Below are positions 59,680 through 64,000 of a stretch of 64,000 nucleotides of DNA, one piece after another. Each line of letters starts with the position of its first letter. The stretch's first letter is position 1. A model generated the notes under the pieces. It was not told the origin of the DNA, did no database searches, and worked only from the letters and a program-made list of their open reading frames with translations. This stretch comes from Perognathus longimembris pacificus (lineage: Eukaryota > Chordata > Mammalia > Rodentia > Heteromyidae). The DNA is taken from positions 108,159,885 through 108,223,884 of the forward strand of contig NC_063163.1 in assembly GCF_023159225.1 (NCBI RefSeq), written 5' to 3'. Position numbers and translations under genes: made by a program.

Positions 59680-60830
59680 GATTAATCAGCTTTTCATTGC
59701 TATTATAAAATACCTGAGAAAACAACCTAAGGGAGGAAAGGTGCATTTTGGCTTACAGAGGTTTCAAACAATTGTCATTTGGCTCCATTGCTTCAGGGCC
59801 CATGCATGGTGAGGCAGAACATCATGATGTTTACAGTATGTGGTAGAGAAACTGTCTCACCTTGTCATGGACAGTAGGCAGAGAGAGACAGGAAGAGGCC
59901 AGGACAAGATATACCCTTCAGGGTATATACCTCACAGTGACCTACTTCCTCGAATCAGACCCCACTTCCTAATAGCCTATTTAGTGTGAGCTCTTTGGTG
60001 AATTAGCCCGTTGGTGAAGTTACCACCCTCATGGTCTAATCACCTGTCAACGATTAGATCCACAACTGGAAACTCAGCCTTTTAGAAGGATTCATATACA
60101 AACCAGAACAACTGTGGAGGACACCATCACAGATGGAAGAGAGGAAACAGGAAGCTAAGGCATGACTAAAAACTAAGGGTCCCAGGAAAATTACATTTAT
60201 CCCTTGCAAGGGCACATTTCCAATGTGCTAAGCATGTTCCACTAGGCTTTGGGCTTTAAAGGTCCTATACCACCTCTAAAAATCACCATACTGAGAACCA
60301 AGCTTCAAAACCATAAATCTTTGGGGGACACATGTAAACTGTTATGCCAAGTCGCAAGACGACCACCAAGAAGGCCACCGAGACTCAGACGTTCCGAAAT
60401 GCAAAAGCAAGGCAAGGCTTTATTCAGGCGAGCTGCAACTCGGGCCACGTCCTACCCACCGACACAGCAGAGGTTAGGAGGAAGCCCCGAGCTGCGATTG
60501 CACAGGGCTTATAAAGGCAAAAAACAAAGTTACAACAATCAGGTGTTCAAGCAAGCAAGATTAGGACACAGGTACAAATCTGATTGGCTCAGGGCTCAAG
60601 GCACTCTGGGGGCAGTCAGAGTTAAGCATTCCCAGCGGTTAGAGTTCTAGACCGACTGGGCCCTAATGGGCTTGTCCTGGGTTTGCTCACAGGGCCTGCT
60701 TATCTCAGGTTTGCGTGGTAAAGTGGGGTTCGCGTGGTAAAGTGGGGACTGACTTCAAAGTCTGGCACTTCATAAACCACATCCAAATCACAGTATAGAG
60801 TATATCTATATTGAGCTTCAGTTGTTATGG
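59680..60830 (-). mobile_element. MaLR-like LTR hosting the solo LTR
   Basis: TTTTCATTGCTATTATAAAA, GGAGGAAAGGTGCATTTTGG and GACCTACTTCCTC are typical of antisense MST/MLT-type LTRs. The TTTGGGGGACAC end region lies just before the ERV LTR inserted at 60340, and the element's last bases resume after 60778. Confidence 0.5.
60340..60772 (-). mobile_element. Solo LTR (ERV1-like) with intact 5-bp target duplication
   Basis: 433 bp. TAAAC occurs on both sides (60335-60339 and 60773-60777). On the minus strand the element starts TGAAGTGCC and ends GGCATAACA, carries a TATA-like TTTATAAG near 60516-60509 and AATAAA at 60424-60419. A 16-bp direct repeat GCGTGGTAAAGTGGGG occurs twice in U3 (60713-60728, 60732-60747), resembling a duplicated enhancer. 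The flanks belong to one older repeat, so the insertion site is clear. Confidence 0.85.
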
Positions 60831-60852
60831 CCTGTTTTCAAAAAAGTTGTCT

Positions 60853-61090
60853 GGAGCTGGGTGTTGCTGGCTCATGCCTATAATCCTAGCTACTCAGGAG
60901 GTTGAGATTTGAGGATCATGAATCAAAGCCAACCCAGGCAGGAAAGTTTATGAGATTCTTATCACCAAGTAACCACCAGAAAACCACAAGTAGAGTGTGA
61001 TTCAAAGTAGTGGATCAGTAGCTGTACACAGAAAAGCTCAGCACACAGGCCCTAAGTTCAAGCCCCATGCCCAACAACAACAACAAAAAA
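60853..61090 (+). repeat. B1-Geo SINE
   Basis: Complete dimer with CAA-repeat tail. Confidence 0.85.
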
Positions 61091-61844
61091 TAGTTGTATT
61101 GATTTGTACTCCCACCAACATATATGAGAGTTCCGTTTTAGGATGTCCTGTTCTATTCTACTGAGCCAACTTGATGCCAATATCAAAAAGGGTCTTGGGT
61201 CTTCAATGGTATTGTATTAAATTAAAGATCAGTTGGGAGAGTTGATAGCTTAACAACAGTTTGTGTTTCCACTCACAAACATGTTGTCTATGTGCTATTT
61301 TTAATACATAAAAGCTAGGTATCTGTGAGCATCTATGCCCCTTAAAGAGGAGATAAAAATCTCTAGAGTCTTCTCTTTCTGTATTCCAAGGGCCTTCTTC
61401 ACAGTTTGTGTTTCCTGAGTTTTTCCCTCCCACATTCCTGAATGAGTGACACTTCAGAAGATTGTGTGGAGTCCCTTGGAGGACTCCACACAAGGGTGTC
61501 TATGACAAATCAATATATGGAGGGATTTCTTTAAGGAGAGAGAGTTAACAAAGAAAGAAAGAAAATTCATCTGGTAAAAAGGTATAAAACTTGGGCCTTA
61601 AAGAGGATGCTAAGGCCAGATCACAAGTTTAGCACCATCCCATTGACACTTTTGAAAGGTAAATTTATGGTGAATACTGGTAAAAAGTAAATATTTGTCC
61701 AGCAAGCATGAGTAGATAGATGATGGTTGGTTGGTTGGTTTTAAATGGAAAAGCTATAAAGAGAACCCAAAGATATTTTCAGGTACCTTCTTATACTCTG
61801 AAGCCTGACTTTCCTCCAAGTCACAACAGGTGTCTTTCCTTGAG
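61091..61844. other. HEPACAM intron 1, nothing recognised
   Basis: Contains a 20-bp imperfect inverted repeat around TGTGTGGAGTCC / GGACTCCACACA at 61466-61492; otherwise ordinary. Confidence 0.4.
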
Positions 61845-62050
61845 AACAGGTGGCTCCCACTTGTAATTCTAGCGCCACAGGAGGCTGAGATCTGAAGAAT
61901 CGCAGTTCAAAGGCAGCTTGGACAGAAAAATCCTCAAGACTTTATCGTTATCAAAAATAACAGCAAAACAACCAGGCTGAAAGTGTCACCCAAGTAGTAG
62001 TGAGCCAGCCTTGAGCAAACAAGTTGAGTGAGCACACAGTCCTGGTTTAA
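61845..62050 (+). repeat. B1-Geo SINE, diverged
   Basis: AGGTGGCTCCCACTTGTAAT head; right module shortened. Confidence 0.75.
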
Positions 62051-62636
62051 AAAAAAAATTCTCCTTGACTGATCTAACCCAACAGGGCATTGTTTAGGTC
62101 CACAAGAACATCTTGATGGGATGTTAGTTTCCTTTTATTGAGCCTCAGGTGGGAACAAAGACTTTCTACATAATGATTTCTCAGAGACAATACCGAAGTT
62201 AATTACTTCTCCAGGTTGAATGGCCCTAATTCCTTTTATTGCCACTCTGGGCTACTGTTGTTTGTCATTTCCTCACTTCTGTGTGCTGCTTTGGCTTCTG
62301 TTCCAGTTCTCTGTGTCCTTTGAAAGTGTGGAATCCTGAACTTAATACAGATTCTGATCCTGGCTAGAGGTCTCGCAAAACAGTGTTTGCTTAGCTAAGT
62401 CTGCTCATTTCCCATATGAACACAACAAGTAATAGGCATGCCTTCCACTCCTGGCATGCCATGTCACAGGCATAAGGAAAGAGAGTGCCCACCTGGATGA
62501 GGGCAGGGCCTGAGGTAACTCATAGGCTGCACTTTCCCCAGTGTTTTGTTTTGTTTTTAATCCAAAATAAATCATCTAAACATATAGGAAGAACAGGATG
62601 GGAGAGGAAATCCATCGCTAAAAAGGGTACTGGGAG

Positions 62637-62875
62637 CTAGATACCAGTGGCTCATGCCTATAATCCTAGCTACTCACAAGGCTGAGATCTGAGGATTATG
62701 GTTCAAAGCCAGACCAGGCAGAAAAGTCTATGAGACTCTCATCTCCAACCAACTACCAAAAAGCCAGAAATGGAGTCGTGGATCAAGTGGTAGAGTGCTA
62801 GCCTTGAACACAAAAGCTCAGGGACAGTGACCAGGCCTTAAGTTCAAGCTCAGAACTGGCACAAAAGAACAAAAA
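62637..62875 (+). repeat. B1-Geo SINE
   Basis: Complete dimer, tail ACAAAAGAACAAAAA. Confidence 0.88.
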
Positions 62876-63049
62876 GGCTACAGGGCCATGGAATGGGATG
62901 AGATAGGAGACAGTATAAGCCAGAGAAACTCACGGGAGGTCAGAGCTGTAGAAGGGAGAGGGTAAATTTCTTCCTCTTAGGGCTATGGCTGTCACTTCCA
63001 GCCTAGGAGTGTGGAAATAGAAACCTCAGAGTTTGGTACTAGCGATCTG

Positions 63050-63510
63050 TATGAGTTTCCAATTGATATAATAAAATATTCCAAGCTGAGTACTTTATAA
63101 TAAAAAGAGGCTAATGTAACTCACAACATTAGAGGTAGAAAGTCAGTCCAAACAGCTTGACACTGGGCTCTGGTGATGGGAGAAAGGGGTGTAACTACAT
63201 CATCCCAGGGCAGATGACTTCTAGGAAGAGAGAAAGATCTCCTGGTGAAATAGGAAGGCAGAGATGGGTTAGGCTCTAATAATAATAATAATAATAATAA
63301 TTATTATTATTATTATTATTATTATAATTCTTTCTCTGGAGAATCAACTTAAAACTATAAAAATCTCCCTTAATCTCTTAGCACCCTCAGTGAAGCTAAA
63401 GAGCTCTACCTCTTAAAGGTTTCATGGCTTCTTAAAACCTACAGCACTGGGGACTAGGCTTCCAATACATCAACTCTTGGGGACAGACCATGATGCAAAC
63501 CGTAGCAGGG
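63050..63510 (-). mobile_element. Second MaLR-like LTR with an internal AAT/ATT palindrome
   Basis: The left part resembles the element at 59680 (GATATAATAAAATATTCCAA, then TAACTCACAAC) and the right part has GCACTGGGGACTAGGCTTCC and CTTGGGGACAGACC. A trinucleotide palindrome lies inside (63277-63324). Family assignment is tentative. Confidence 0.45.
63277..63324 (+). repeat. (TAA)8(TTA)8 perfect palindrome
   Basis: 24-bp arms with no spacer: TAA units to 63300, TTA units from 63301. Confidence 0.95.
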
Positions 63511-63947
63511 CTGTTATCCAGCTTGGCTAATCCCCAGGAAGGCTCTGCACATGGTTCTGGTGTGTGCATCCCCTGTTGCTTCCTGAGAAGGAGGAACGTG
63601 CTCCCTGTGTGTCATCACCGCCACGTTCTCCATGGCTTTTCTCAAGAATACCTCAAGCCACAAATGCTAAAGTCCACTTTGCCTAATTGGAGAAATTAGA
63701 GAATTTGTTTTTCTACATCAAGCCAAACCTGAGATTTGATTTAGAAATCCCATTTAAGTCACCACAGAGACGAAAAATTGGAAGTAACCTTCAGATCGTG
63801 TGGCCAAATGGATCTCCGCCTGGTACACAGATTGTAGGCACCCCTAGTAGATCCCACTACTTGGAGGGCATGATTTGTGTTTCCACAAATTCTACTTAAG
63901 TAGGTGAGCTAGAACAACATTATATATATTTCTATTTTGATGGAAGA

Positions 63948-64000
63948 TTTTTTTTTTCTGGTTGTGGGGCTTGAGCTCTGGGCCTGGGCACTGTCCCTGA
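63948..64000 (-). repeat. SINE right module cut by the window end
   Basis: T run then GGGGCTTGAGCTCTGGGCCT and GGCACTGTCCCTGA; family (IDL-Geo or B1-Geo) cannot be told. Confidence 0.7.

Larger units (their letters stand above)
55818..64000 (+). other. HEPACAM: HEPACAM intron 1, 5' part (truncated by the window)
   Basis: Everything to the right of the exon 1 donor should be intron 1, since no peptide resembling the V-type Ig domain of exon 2 occurs in any frame. It is filled with MaLR-like elements, SINEs, an antisense L1M fragment, a solo LTR and microsatellites. Confidence 0.85.

Overview
This is a mammalian nuclear window, most likely from a geomyoid rodent (pocket mouse, kangaroo rat or pocket gopher). 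The diagnostic sign is a young dimeric SINE of about 200 bp, present in more than 20 copies. It joins an ID-like, tRNA-Ala-derived left half to a second module and matches my recollection of IDL-Geo, a SINE reported only from Geomyoidea. Mammal-wide relics (MIR, L2, MLT1/MaLR, MER5, L1M) form the older background. There is no sign of bacterial, plasmid or phage DNA.

Two divergently oriented protein genes are recognisable. CCDC15 (minus strand) fills about 4.9-46.1 kb. Fourteen coding exons were traced by splice sites, reading phase and conserved peptide blocks, giving a 760-residue model that runs from a start codon at 45657 to a stop at 4940-4938. A CpG-rich promoter lies at about 45.7-46.35 kb. 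HEPACAM (plus strand) begins in the window: exon 1, with the start codon at 55733 and the signal-peptide region, ends at 55817, and the rest of the window is the first part of its intron 1. This head-to-head order agrees with my recollection of human 11q24.2.

Layout: 1-4.9 kb, CCDC15 3' flank with two L1 fragments in opposite orientation; 4.9-45.7 kb, CCDC15 exons in repeat-rich introns; 45.7-46.35 kb, promoter; 46.35-55.3 kb, intergenic, with a truncated betaretrovirus-like provirus end carrying a nested gammaretrovirus-like solo LTR; 55.3-55.8 kb, HEPACAM 5' UTR and exon 1 with upstream ORFs; 55.8-64 kb, HEPACAM intron 1 with a solo LTR that has perfect 5-bp target duplications inside an older MaLR-like element.

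The most interesting observations are: (1) a one-base deficit in the 5' part of CCDC15 exon 8 that would truncate the protein unless an internal AG acceptor is used, which removes the damage exactly; (2) CCDC15 exon 5 ending at a GTGAGT donor 23 bases before a nested SINE pile-up, where the coding sequence seems to continue in the human protein; (3) two SINE families sharing one 3' module that itself keeps A-box- and B-box-like motifs; (4) a HEPACAM upstream ORF whose stop overlaps the main start as ATGA. I found no evidence of a wholly new genetic system. Comparisons with human proteins are from memory and marked as such. Most other ORFs of 60-140 codons in this window are chance or SINE-derived and are left out.
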